Part shown: positions 52,556 through 61,943 of the stretch, piece after piece
Numbering within the stretch: position 1 is the stretch's first letter
Layout: the number at the start of each line of letters is the position of its first letter
Source: Cladocopium goreaui
Taxonomy: Eukaryota > Sar > Dinophyceae > Suessiales > Symbiodiniaceae
Direction: 5' to 3'
Length of the DNA: 64,000 bases
Assembly (NCBI GenBank): GCA_947184155.2
Contig: CAMXCT020006423.1
Coordinates: forward strand, 248,001 to 312,000
Translations under genes and position numbers: made by a program
Notes under the pieces: generated by a model
What the model was told of the DNA's origin: nothing
Seen by the model: only the letters and a program-made list of their open reading frames with translations
Databases searched by the model: none

Positions 52556-53146
52556 ATGCAGGGGCTGCAGTTGTCGTATCCCCCGGCCCAATTCACCTTT
52601 CAGATTACCTTCGGTTCAGATTCGGTGGTGCCAATTGAGCGACTCTTCCGGTTCTTTGCCCTGGAATCTTTGGTGTTGGACCCTGGGAGGACACTTTTTC
52701 CTCTTCAAGTTCCTCGTGACCTGGAGGTCGACGTGACCCCATCGCAGTGGCGCAAGTATAAGCCAGACTGGGAATCGGCCTTTAATGAGGATTACGAGTA
52801 CATCGTCTTCCTGCCAGAGGGCCTGTACGCACAAGTCTACACCCATATGACTCGTGCCTTCCCCGATCACATAGTCCAATGCCACGGAGATGGACGTGTT
52901 GCCAAGGTGGACGTTCGGGTGAAGCCAATGGCATTTGCCGACTTGGCTGATGCCCTTTACCAGGTGCAGTCAGAAGTTGACTCTCTCCATGCTGAGGTTG
53001 CGAAGATGCGGCGATGCCAGGACTTGTTGTTCCACAATCTTGCAACCATCACAAAAGACTGGATGGAGGTCAATCCTGAACTTGCTGACCGTCTTCATCC
53101 ATCGACGCCCCAGTCCTGGATTGCACCACGATCAGAAGAAGATTGA
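52556..53146 (+). CDS. Retrotransposon ORF3, unknown, coiled-coil C terminus
   Basis: 196 codons from ATG 52556 (MQGLQLSYPPAQ...). The frame is open from 52322, but the upstream part is Cys/Phe/Ser-rich and looks non-coding. The head contains 'FTFQITFGSDSVVPIERLFR' and 'EYIVFLPEGLYAQVYTHMTR'. Near the end 'ADALYQVQSEVDSLHAEVAK' is a clear coiled coil. The layout resembles ORF1 despite no obvious sequence identity. Function unknown. Confidence 0.5.
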   Translation: MQGLQLSYPPAQFTFQITFGSDSVVPIERLFRFFALESLVLDPGRTLFPLQVPRDLEVDVTPSQWRKYKPDWESAFNEDYEYIVFLPEGLYAQVYTHMTRAFPDHIVQCHGDGRVAKVDVRVKPMAFADLADALYQVQSEVDSLHAEVAKMRRCQDLLFHNLATITKDWMEVNPELADRLHPSTPQSWIAPRSEED

Positions 53147-53425
53147 CGACAGTCCTTGGACATGGCGACGGTTTTGACTTTGTGCCCATCTGGACCACGC
53201 CTGGTCAATTTTTTGTCTCGGATCATTTTCGGCAGACAACAGCTCTGCTCACATTTCACCATCTGTGCTTGGCAAAAGGCTGTGTGGACCGGTGTTTGTT
53301 CCATTGTCTATCCGCTGATAGCCAACATGCATTGCCTATGCTTGCACTCAGGTGTCACATTTTTCACTTCTTTGGCTTGCTGGCATTTCTGGTTCAAACC
53401 TTTTTGACCCGCCGGTCTCGTAGTC

Positions 53426-55510
53426 ATGGATCCCCCTTTGGAGCTACTGGGTGACCATACTATTTTGCCTGGGTCAGGTTGTGGCAGAGGCATTTCCATT
53501 TTCCAGCCTAATAGACCTGCTCCGTCTGAACCCTTGTTTAGAGTCAAACGGTGGAGACGTGAACCGGCTCAGAGTTACGTTGACCCATCTCCAAAAGCTT
53601 CGGCGACATCTTACAAGTCTGTTTTAAACAGGTGGGATGGTCAAGGACTTGGCGCACACTACAAATCATATAGCAATGGACCCCTCTACATTGGTGGCCT
53701 GCAGCCACCTCCAATGAGACCTCGTCGGGAAGTGGAGTGGGATGCACATCCTCCAGGTCTGCAGTATGTTCCACCATCGACATTGGGTGTCCACGCGCGG
53801 TCTTATCAGTGTCAGCTCAATCATGATCGCCCTATGTCAGCAGGATGTGCATCTATCGTTCAAATGCAGCCGCACAGTTCTTCAATTTTCCTGTCTGGTG
53901 TCCTTGATGTGCCTTCAAATGTTGTGAAAGCTTCGATAGCAGATTCCACTACAATGCATGCCTTACATCAGCAGCTGAGAACCCAACACCACATTGATTG
54001 GCTTCAGCTTCTGAAACAGGCTGGTTCCAACAGCGAGCTCATCAAGTCCACGCAGGACAGCCCCAACCAAGAAGCTCACTTGATCAAGGTTGTTGCGAAG
54101 TTTGCACCGTCTACTTTAGCGGCATATCTCAAGGGCTGGTCACAGTGGGTGGAGTTTTGTCATTGCCATCAGGTATGTCCTTACAGCCCGCCGACAGTTT
54201 TCCTTGCAGATTTTCTCCAGGTGTCCTCTAAGAGGAGTTCACTGGGTGTTGCCACGGCGCAATCGCGAGCTCTCACGTGGGTCTCGAAGTATGCTGGGTT
54301 CCCGGCACTCTTGGGGTCCTTACAGGCGCCGATTACTCGGGCTTACACAATTCCATCAGAGATCTCTGTCAGGAAAGAAGCCGCCCCACTGCCGTTGAGC
54401 TTTGTTGTGTACTTGGAGTCCTGCATTCTTAAGGAGCTGGGCACAGCTGCGGACAGGTTACTGATGGGCTCACTGCTTGTTTTGATCTGGTCATCTCTGC
54501 GGTGGAGTGACGCACTTTGGGTTACCCCAAGTGCACTCACAGAGGACGTTGATGTTATCCGAGGCATCGCAGTCCGTACCAAGACGACGTCACGCGGAAT
54601 GCCATTTGCGTTCGTCAAGTCAGGGCTCTTGGCCACATCGACACAGGTCACTTGGTCTATGAAGTGGCTCAACTTGGTGCGTCAAGCACTGCAACGGACA
54701 GCGGAAGTATTTCCGGATTTCACTCCAGATTTCTTGCTGCCCATGTGTGGGCCGAATGTGGATAACCCCATGTTCACGGCACCCATGCCTCGGACACAAG
54801 GAGTCTTGCTGTTGAGACGACTTCTCTTGCAGTCCAACAAAGATGCGTCTGTCTTGAGTATCGGCGTGCACTCCCCGAAGGTAACTTTACTTAGTTGGGC
54901 ACGACAAATTGGAGCGTCAGAGGAAGCCAGAATGGCCCAGGGCCATCATCGCCAGTCAGGCGCTCGCTCCAACGTGGCCTTGTACGGCCGGGACGACGTA
55001 CATCCAGCTATACAGTTACAGTACCAGATCATTCAGCGCATTGCTTCAGGTTTCAGGCCAGTGATTCCACTTCTTCGTGGTGGTGCTAAACCTGTTTTGG
55101 ACAAACCAGTATCCGTGGCCCCACCCTCAGAGGAAGTCACATCACAGGCTCAGACACAATTGTGCCTCCCCCATTCTGATGACTTGGCCGACACCGACTC
55201 TGGTGAGTCTGATGCTGGGGCGGCGCCTGAGCTTCAGGATGACACAGAGGTTCCAGTGATCCAAGCAGCCTCAGCTGATTGTCTCTTTCTTTTGAATACA
55301 ACGTCATCAATTGCTCATGTGGCCGCTGTATGCGATGAATCTGATACTTACAGGGTGGTAACAGTGGATGCTGGGGAAGTGCGAAAATCGTTCAAGTTTG
55401 CTTGCAATGTCCGTCGTGCAGCCTGGGATGCTGAAATTATTCCAGCTGAAACATTCCCAGAAAAATTTAGGCTGTGCATGAGACCAGCCTGCTCTAAGAT
55501 GTTTGACTGA
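53426..55510 (+). CDS. Tyrosine recombinase of the retrotransposon
   Basis: 694 codons. The N-terminal 170 residues are Pro/Arg-rich. Residues 220-310 ('FAPSTLAAYLKGWSQWVEFC', 'PTVFLADFL') form a SAM-like core-binding domain. The catalytic domain shows R359 ('SSLRWSDAL'), a beta-hairpin Lys near 386 ('VRTKTTSRG'), H482-S-P-K485 in 'GVHSPKVTLLSWARQIG', H507/H508 ('QGHHRQ') and Y520 ('ALYGRDDV'). This is the R-H-x-x-(R/K)-H-Y set of tyrosine recombinases, with Lys at the second Arg position, also known in some YR retroelements and Cryptons. About 170 residues follow the tyrosine and include an acidic region ('DDLADTDSGESDAGA'). The enzyme would integrate the circular cDNA. It lies upstream of the RT, whereas in DIRS-1 and Ngaro it is downstream. 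Confidence 0.85.
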   Translation: MDPPLELLGDHTILPGSGCGRGISIFQPNRPAPSEPLFRVKRWRREPAQSYVDPSPKASATSYKSVLNRWDGQGLGAHYKSYSNGPLYIGGLQPPPMRPRREVEWDAHPPGLQYVPPSTLGVHARSYQCQLNHDRPMSAGCASIVQMQPHSSSIFLSGVLDVPSNVVKASIADSTTMHALHQQLRTQHHIDWLQLLKQAGSNSELIKSTQDSPNQEAHLIKVVAKFAPSTLAAYLKGWSQWVEFCHCHQVCPYSPPTVFLADFLQVSSKRSSLGVATAQSRALTWVSKYAGFPALLGSLQAPITRAYTIPSEISVRKEAAPLPLSFVVYLESCILKELGTAADRLLMGSLLVLIWSSLRWSDALWVTPSALTEDVDVIRGIAVRTKTTSRGMPFAFVKSGLLATSTQVTWSMKWLNLVRQALQRTAEVFPDFTPDFLLPMCGPNVDNPMFTAPMPRTQGVLLLRRLLLQSNKDASVLSIGVHSPKVTLLSWARQIGASEEARMAQGHHRQSGARSNVALYGRDDVHPAIQLQYQIIQRIASGFRPVIPLLRGGAKPVLDKPVSVAPPSEEVTSQAQTQLCLPHSDDLADTDSGESDAGAAPELQDDTEVPVIQAASADCLFLLNTTSSIAHVAAVCDESDTYRVVTVDAGEVRKSFKFACNVRRAAWDAEIIPAETFPEKFRLCMRPACSKMFD

Positions 55511-55720
55511 GCGCGGACTTGGCATGTCAAAACAGTGCAGTCACGATATCAGTGCATCCCGCTGCGTGCACTTGTGACATTTTTGGTACCCATTTTTCCA
55601 TTGGTACCATTGCACGGGTCTCATTTTCCGCATATCTTTCAGCACATGTGTCCATATATTTTCTTATATATACGTTGTACCCTGCCAGCCATTTTTGTCT
55701 CGAGGTGCCGCTTGCCACCC

Positions 55721-56248
55721 ATGACTGACTTCGCTAAGTTAGAGGCTATGGTGAACTCTGCACTCCCCTTTGTCAGGGAGTGGGCTTCAGATGATCATCA
55801 CAGGGCACACCTTGAAGTTTGCTTGGCGGGATGTGCAGCAGTGGCGAAGCATCTGGCATCCAGATTCCATTGGACGCTCATCTCAGTCCTCTGCTCACTG
55901 GCTGCGAAGGTGTTGATTACTCAGGATGAGGCCCAAGCGGACCTAGCTCCATCTGGGTGGATCCCTGACAGGACGCATCCCTGTTCAGTTATCACCTTCA
56001 CTTTAGCTTTGCCCGTTGAGCAGGCGCATCTTTTGGTTTTCCAGCTCTCCGGAGCCCTTTCAGTGGTCACGGAGTGGGGCCTATCTAGCTCCCCACTGTT
56101 GACCCCGGAGGATCACTTGGTCTTCCGCCACCTTCGATCGATGCTTTTCGACTTGATTACAGCTGTGCGTCTTGGAGCTGGAGGTCAGGCCGCTGACCGG
56201 CTGATGGAGGAGCTACCTAGTCTTAGCCAGCCTGCCGCGCAAGAGTGA
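55721..56248 (+). CDS. Retrotransposon ORF5, unknown helical protein
   Basis: 175 codons from ATG 55721 (MTDFAKLEAMVNSAL...). Mostly alpha-helical by composition, with conserved-looking Trp and Cys ('REWASDDHHRAHLEVCLAGC', 'WTLISVLCSLAAKVLI') and a C-terminal helix rich in Leu ('RHLRSMLFDLITAVRLGAGG'). No motif recognised. The frame is open upstream from 55535 without a better start. It sits between the recombinase and the Gag-like ORF. The 385 nt after it (56249-56632) are non-coding. Confidence 0.45.
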   Translation: MTDFAKLEAMVNSALPFVREWASDDHHRAHLEVCLAGCAAVAKHLASRFHWTLISVLCSLAAKVLITQDEAQADLAPSGWIPDRTHPCSVITFTLALPVEQAHLLVFQLSGALSVVTEWGLSSSPLLTPEDHLVFRHLRSMLFDLITAVRLGAGGQAADRLMEELPSLSQPAAQE

Positions 56249-56632
56249 CCCATGCATTCATCTGCCTTGGATCAAAAGGGGCGGTATTGCTGAGTTTATC
56301 CCAGTCATGTCCTGGGATGATTTAGTGTGCTTGGGTTTTTGCCACGCTTGGCTACCCTTGTACGGGTTCCTTGCTTGCACCTGGCTTTTTGACTCGCAGT
56401 CAGTTTGGCTCAGGTCTAGGGTCCAGCCACGCTTGGCTAAATTTATCAATCTACTGGTAGTCAGTTTAGGTTCATGATCCACGCGGGATTGTACTATGTC
56501 CATCAATTTATGCCACATTTCACTGACTGTTTTTGGTCAGATCCATGTTCACATGTGTTTACATTACCTCGGCCTATTCTGTAGTTTCAGTGATTGCTTT
56601 CTGTCGTCCAAGTGTCGGTGGGGCGTTCAGAC

Positions 56633-57834
56633 ATGGCTTCACAATCTATGGCCTTAGATGATCCTGTGTCTTTTAGATCGTTGATGGCTGACTGCCACAT
56701 GCCATCGATTCAGATTGAACACATTTTTCATGCTGGGTACACGACGATTGCACTCCTTGCCCATGGAATTCACGATGAATCCAAGATGGAGGAGTTTGTT
56801 GAACACTTGAGTGTGATTCCAGATGGTGAGACTTTTCAGACATTCTCCCTGCAGTCAGCAGCGATCAGAAGGGTCCTCAAGGAGTGCATTGCGAAGTGTG
56901 TGCTGTCAGGACGTGATACTCCCATTGATGCCCCTACAGCACCACCCACTAAGACACGTTTGTCGGTGGCAGATGTCAAAGCACTCAAAACAGAGTTTTG
57001 CCAGAACTATCCAGGTGAGTTGTTGCTGCCCGGGACTATGCCGTCTTTGTCCTTTCTGTGCACCCTCAAGGACGCGATTGACACCAACAACTTCACCTGG
57101 ATTCCATGGAAAAGCAGGACATCTGAAGCAGATGAACAAGCGTTTGCTGAACATCGCAGACCCAGGAATGATCGCCAACTGCTTCGCTCACTGCTCACTG
57201 AAGGTGACTCAGTTCTCAATGAACAGCCTGAAGCAGTCATCAATCACCAAGCCCCTACAGAAGTTGTTTTGGCCAAGTTCCAAACCTTTTATCTGTTGCT
57301 TTGGCTATGTTGGGCTCTGCGCACCTGGCTTTGGCAAAACCACGAGATCAGCACCTGCGTGCCCCATCGTTGTCGGAAATTTTGGATGCTGACAGGGTTG
57401 CATGGTCCGCTGTCACAGACCTGCTATATGAGTCGAAGTGGACACTCAATGATGTCCTCAATGAAGTGGCCTTCTGCAGGCAGGTTTTTCATACCTCCTT
57501 GGCACCTCGTCCTCGTCCGGTACAACAACCGAAGCAGGATCCGCCCAAGCGCAGACCTGATCTTCCAAAGCCGCTTCCCAAGAAGCCCAAGACCGCCAGC
57601 CCAGGTAACGACTCACCCAAACAGCCGAAGCCTGACACCAAGGAATTGAAATGGGACAATGCTTGGCTTCGCAAATTGCCTGACGGAAAAGGGATCTGTA
57701 TGCGCTTCAATTTGAATAAGTGCAAGTCTGGTAAGACTTGTCGCTTTGCTCACCAATGCCCAGTACCGAAGGCCAATGGAGAACCGTGTGGAGGTTTTCA
57801 TACAGCAGCCCGACACAAGTCGGCACCACACTGA
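56633..57834 (+). CDS. Gag-like ORF with CCCH zinc finger, -1 frame break
   Basis: Starts at ATG 56633 (MASQSMALDD...). The first frame is protein-like to about 57290 ('PTEVVLAKFQTF'). Coding then continues in the -1 frame ('ALAMLGSAHLALAKPRDQHL') to TGA at 57832-57834. The C-terminal part is Pro/Lys-rich (RPVQQPKQDPPKRRPD) and ends in a CCCH finger with spacing C-x7-C-x5-C-x3-H ('CMRFNLNKC', 'TCRFAH'). Such fingers bind RNA, and a nucleocapsid role is likely. The frame break may be a mutation or a frameshift site; no classic slippery heptamer is evident at 57280-57300. The final frame is the same as that of the polyprotein, from which only the TGA divides it. Confidence 0.6.
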
Positions 57835-57837
57835 CCA

Positions 57838-60800
57838 TTGCAGCAGGAAAGCGATAATTCAGTTCCTCCACAACAGTTGCAGGACCTGGCTGAGTCATTG
57901 GAGCCACCCGATTCTGTTCATACAGCATCGAAGGTAGAAGTCTCCCGTGCACCTTCTCAGAATTCTGGCATTTTCGAACAACTTGCATCGTGTTCTGCTC
58001 CCAAATTTTTTCTTGACATTTTTGCCGGGGCGACCATGCCAGTGAGTATGGCCCTTGTCCCATTTGCATGTGATCGTGTCGAACCGGTGGACCTTATTCA
58101 TGGCCATGACTTGCTGGATGACAGCGTCTTCGAAGCAGTGCTTCTTTTGGCAGCATCAGGTATGATTGGGGCAGCATTGGCTGCGCCTTATTGTAGCAAA
58201 CACAGCAGGGCTACTCTTCGTCCTCCAGGCCCTGCCCCTGTCAGAACGCCAGAGTTTATTGATGGCCTTCCCTCCAACTCTCCGTTACAGCAACTGGCAG
58301 TTGAAGAAAGTGCTGCTATCCACGACAGATCGCGCATTTTATTGTCAGAGGTTGACAAAAAGGGGGGGTTGGCCATTTTGGAAAATCCCGCCACATCGAT
58401 GACATGGGACGACCCTCTCATGGTCCAGTGGGTCCACACTGTGGCTCCGTTTGCGGCCCAAGCCTCTGCTTGCCAGTTTGGCAAAGACTGGGCAAAAGCT
58501 TGGATGTTCGTGGCCAACAGACCTGACATTTTTGCACTTGCCAAATCTTGCCCTCATGGAGCAAATGTACATCAACAGATCGCGGGAGTCCGGATGTCAG
58601 ATGGGTCATTCCTCAGTCGCATCACTGCTGAATATCCGCCTGATCTGGCTCATGCCTTGGCATTGATCATTGCCCCTTACGTCACCAAGAACTCCATGGT
58701 TTTGCCCATTGACAACTGGCAAGCGGCGCTCCCTCAATCACTCAAGTGGCCACGCCTGCCTACGCGTGTCGAAGATGGAGGAGGGCTTAATAGCACAGCC
58801 GCTCACATGCTCAGACCATCCCATGACAAGCTGGCGTCATTGCGATCCCGTTGGTTTCGAAGGTTGAGTGATACCAAACACTGTTTCAAGATCACAGCTT
58901 CTTTGACATCAGGTTGCAAACACCCACCCCTTTCGGATGTGGACCTACAACCTTACATCGATGACATGTTGGAAGTGCTTGATTGTCCTCCTGGTGATCA
59001 CCTTCTTCACATTCCTCCTGGACAACCGTTTCGGCTCTACCTCTGGCACACTTTGGCGCAGTCTTTGTCTGACCCTGATGCTGATTTCCTCTTGGACCTT
59101 GTGAAGGGTGTTCCCTTGGGTGTCAATGAGTCACTCAAACCCTCACCATCTTGGCAAGTTCATGATGGTGTGGTTTCTGACCCTGAACCATTATTGGTGT
59201 GGCATGACTCGTGGAAGAGCGCAGCTGATCACCCTGCCATTGTGGAGGACCTGATCAAAGAAGAACTTGCAGCTGGTTTCATAGCTTTAGTTCCTGGCGG
59301 CGTACCTGAACTCCAGAAACAGTTTCAGCGGACTGCTGTGGGCAAGTTGGGTGTCGTGATTTCTGAAGGCAGATCACCTCGGCTGGTCGTGGATAGCTCC
59401 ATCAGCAACGTGACTGCCAATACTGTGATCCCTAACCACATGACTCTCCCACGCATCTCTGATGTTATGGAATGCGCACCTGACTCTATGGCCAGACAGC
59501 AGATGATTCAACTTACACTGGATGTGTCAAAAGCGCACCGCCGCATCCTCATTGATCCTAAGGATGGTGGCATGCTGTGTTTCCATGCCAACGGGAAACT
59601 GTACCGTTGCATCACGTTGAACTTCGGTGCACGCGCCAGTGGTTGGTACTGGGGCAGGGTCGCCGGATTGATGGTCCGCACAAGCCACGCACTCCTTGCC
59701 CATGGTCACGCATTGTGGCAGTATGTTGATGACTTGCTGGCATGGCTTGATCGCATCTCATCTCCTTTGTGGGCATCACTCTTGGTCGTGCTGTTTCTCA
59801 TCTTGGGTATTCCCATGTCATGGCATAAGGCATCATTGGACGTTGAGGTGGACTGGATCGGATGGCGTATCTCTGTTCTGACGTGGTCCATCTCCATCCC
59901 CGAGGAGAAAATCTCGCGCATTGTACAACAGCTGCGCAAGTTTGGGGACTGCACCAAAGTGCCACTTAAAGACATGCAGTCCATTGTGGGTCGCTTGCTT
60001 TGGCTCACATCGGGATGGCATTTCCTCAGGCCTTTGCTCATCCCACTGTACAAGGCTATGCACCACATCCCTACAACCATGGTGGGCATGGACCATGTCA
60101 CATACCAACATTTCCTGGGTGAACTGTCACCGCAACTCACACTTACAACTGGCTTTACTCACAGACATCAGTCTCTTTGCCAACAAGTCAGGTTAGTGAG
60201 AGTGGCGAACACGAATGTGCACACCTTGGATGATGCAGCCAAGCTACACATCAAATCCCGACGCATTTGGGTGGGCATTCAGGATCCCACATCACCCATG
60301 CGTACATTGGATGATGAGGCCAAAGAAGCCATGAGCCTATGGGAGAAACTCCTTGTGTCTACCCCTTTTTCGCTGTCTATGTCACCAGCTACCTTTTTGG
60401 ACATCACCGCCACAGCAGACGCAATGGCATCTCAATCTCTTGCTGGCTTTGGGGGGGCAGCGATGTTTCCCAATGGCGTTTGGGTGTGGTTTCAATTCCA
60501 AATCACGCTCTCTGAAGCTCAAGCGTTGTGGCCTTGGGTCGGGTCGGACATGCAGAAGCACATTGCTGCATGGGAACTCCTGGCACAGTTTGCACTGACG
60601 TTCTGCATTGAATCTGCACTCCCTCGTGGTCGCGGTCCTGTTGCCTGCCAACAAGGGACAGACAACAGTGCAGCTGATGCAGCATCAGCGAAAGGACTCT
60701 CCATGACACCTGCGGTCTCTACAGTTCTGGCTCCATATTACAGGTTCATGCGACGCTACCATGTGTTTCCAAGATTGACCCATGTCCCTGGTCATCTGAA

Positions 60801-61158
60801 TACTATTGCGGACTCGTTGAGTCGATTCAAGCAGCCCCTTCCTGAACCACTGACAGTGAGCAACCACTGTCCAGTGCGGTGGCAGGTGCTCCTTGCGTCT
60901 TCTCCAGTCTGCATTGCTCAGTCTGGCCGGAAATGGCCGTCCAAATTTGGCATTGACGTAAAAAAGCGCTGCGGCAGTCCGCTGACTGTGGGTTCCCTCA
61001 ATCGATTCCTTTTTGGGGGAGTTTGCGACTCCGGCTGGTCGATTTTCGACTTTCTTTGGTGCATTTCCAAACTCCCCACCTGTTCAACCAGATTACTACC
61101 CCGGTTCTTGGGTATGCACCTCTGGCTTGTCGTTTTGTGTTGGGGGGTTACAAATTGA
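57838..61158 (+). CDS. Polyprotein: methyltransferase-like, reverse transcriptase, RNase H
   Basis: 1,106 codons, in the same frame as the preceding CCCH ORF after TGA-CCA. There is no ATG before residue 67, so expression by read-through or fusion is likely. Residues 57-285 resemble a cytosine methyltransferase fold: 'FFLDIFAGA' (motif I), 'AAPYCSKHS' (motif IV with Cys119), 'LAILENPATS' (motif VI) and 'CQFGKDWAKAW'. Reverse transcriptase spans about 470-740. It has 'LVVDSSISNV', D562 in 'LTLDVSKAH', 'LNFGARASGWYW' and the catalytic YVDD (629-632). RNase H spans about 852-1000, with D861, E913, D942 and 'HVPGHLNTIADSLSR' (D992). This RT-RH arrangement with H-x-P-G-x-x-N-x-x-A-D-x-L-S-R is typical of DIRS-type elements. 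The last 35 codons lie in repeat B1. Confidence 0.85.
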   Translation: MQQESDNSVPPQQLQDLAESLEPPDSVHTASKVEVSRAPSQNSGIFEQLASCSAPKFFLDIFAGATMPVSMALVPFACDRVEPVDLIHGHDLLDDSVFEAVLLLAASGMIGAALAAPYCSKHSRATLRPPGPAPVRTPEFIDGLPSNSPLQQLAVEESAAIHDRSRILLSEVDKKGGLAILENPATSMTWDDPLMVQWVHTVAPFAAQASACQFGKDWAKAWMFVANRPDIFALAKSCPHGANVHQQIAGVRMSDGSFLSRITAEYPPDLAHALALIIAPYVTKNSMVLPIDNWQAALPQSLKWPRLPTRVEDGGGLNSTAAHMLRPSHDKLASLRSRWFRRLSDTKHCFKITASLTSGCKHPPLSDVDLQPYIDDMLEVLDCPPGDHLLHIPPGQPFRLYLWHTLAQSLSDPDADFLLDLVKGVPLGVNESLKPSPSWQVHDGVVSDPEPLLVWHDSWKSAADHPAIVEDLIKEELAAGFIALVPGGVPELQKQFQRTAVGKLGVVISEGRSPRLVVDSSISNVTANTVIPNHMTLPRISDVMECAPDSMARQQMIQLTLDVSKAHRRILIDPKDGGMLCFHANGKLYRCITLNFGARASGWYWGRVAGLMVRTSHALLAHGHALWQYVDDLLAWLDRISSPLWASLLVVLFLILGIPMSWHKASLDVEVDWIGWRISVLTWSISIPEEKISRIVQQLRKFGDCTKVPLKDMQSIVGRLLWLTSGWHFLRPLLIPLYKAMHHIPTTMVGMDHVTYQHFLGELSPQLTLTTGFTHRHQSLCQQVRLVRVANTNVHTLDDAAKLHIKSRRIWVGIQDPTSPMRTLDDEAKEAMSLWEKLLVSTPFSLSMSPATFLDITATADAMASQSLAGFGGAAMFPNGVWVWFQFQITLSEAQALWPWVGSDMQKHIAAWELLAQFALTFCIESALPRGRGPVACQQGTDNSAADAASAKGLSMTPAVSTVLAPYYRFMRRYHVFPRLTHVPGHLNTIADSLSRFKQPLPEPLTVSNHCPVRWQVLLASSPVCIAQSGRKWPSKFGIDVKKRCGSPLTVGSLNRFLFGGVCDSGWSIFDFLWCISKLPTCSTRLLPRFLGMHLWLVVLCWGVTN

Positions 61159-61332
61159 TCTTGTGGTCTGTACATGTGTCAACCCGCTGGTATCAAATTA
61201 GTGTACAGCCCCCTTCGAGATCATTTTGCACCACGCTGAAAAATAGGGAGCCCCAGCAGCTGCTGCTTTGTGTTATGCACTTTCATGTACTTGACATATG
61301 TAAGTTGAAGCAACGGAAGCTGAACTGTGAAC
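61058..61332 (+). repeat. Split direct repeat B1
   Basis: 275 nt from GGTGCATTTCCAAACTCCCC to GAAGCTGAACTGTGAAC. Matches B2 (61481-61755) except at about three positions (for example GGTATGCACC against GGTATGTACC). The polyprotein stop (61158) lies inside it. Confidence 0.9.
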
Positions 61333-61427
61333 GTGGTTTGTACTTGTACATAGTTGTTCACAGGTAGGACCCGGAACTTCATCGGTCCGTTGCCGTTTTG
61401 CTTCAAGCTTGCATATCGTATTTCTCC
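61333..61427 (+). repeat. Split direct repeat A2
   Basis: 95-nt copy of A1, directly abutting B1 with no spacer. Followed by a 53-nt spacer (61428-61480) containing a hairpin CCACCGT-x11-ACGGTGG (61447-61471). Confidence 0.9.
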
Positions 61428-61480
61428 CCTCCACCATCCCCTTGCTCCACCGTCCGTGGACTTTACGGTGGTGAGTAGGG

Positions 61481-61755
61481 GGTGCATTTCCAAACTCCCC
61501 ACCTGTTCAACCAGATTACTACCCCGGTTCTTGGGTATGTACCTCTGGCTTGTCGTTTTGTGTTGGGGGGTTACAAATTGATCTTGTGGTCTGTACATGT
61601 GTCAACCCGCTGGTATCAAATTAGTGTCCAGCCCCCTTCGAGATCATTTTGCACCACGCTGAAAAATAGGGAACCCCAGCAGCTGCTGCTTTGTGTTATG
61701 CACTTTCATGTACTTGACATATGTAAGTTGAAGCAACGGAAGCTGAACTGTGAAC
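61481..61755 (+). repeat. Split direct repeat B2 (right end)
   Basis: 275 nt, second copy of B1, ending ...CTGAACTGTGAAC. Sequence after it (CTTCCAAATTCGAACC) is not repeated elsewhere in the window and is taken as host DNA. Confidence 0.9.
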
Positions 61756-61943
61756 CTTCCAAATTCGAACCCGGATGATTCGATGATTTTCTCATTAAAG
61801 AAACTATTTTTAGGGATTTCTTATTGCCATCTTCAATGATGTTCCAGACGTTTCTTGGGTAGTGCATCTTGTTGCTGCTGCTGCTGCTTGCTGTCAAGGC
61901 CTGTGGCAGAAACGGGGCGAAACGGTAGCTGGTAGCCGACGCA

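Larger units (their letters stand above)
50576..61755 (+). mobile_element. Tyrosine-recombinase retrotransposon with split direct repeats
   Basis: The unit is bounded by A1 at the left and B2 at the right. The four terminal repeats have the order A1 - ORFs - B1 - A2 - B2, the PAT/Ngaro form of YR retroelements. The B1/A2 junction (GTGAAC/GTGGTTTG) is exactly what a circle joining the end of B2 to the start of A1 would contain. Inside are seven plus-strand ORFs, including a tyrosine recombinase and a methyltransferase-like/RT/RNase H polyprotein. No DDE integrase, protease or LTRs are seen. A and B copies are nearly identical (B1 and B2 differ at about three positions), which suggests a recent insertion. 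Two defects or recoding sites exist in the Gag-like ORF. Flanks show no clear target duplication, as expected for recombinase-mediated integration. Confidence 0.85.
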
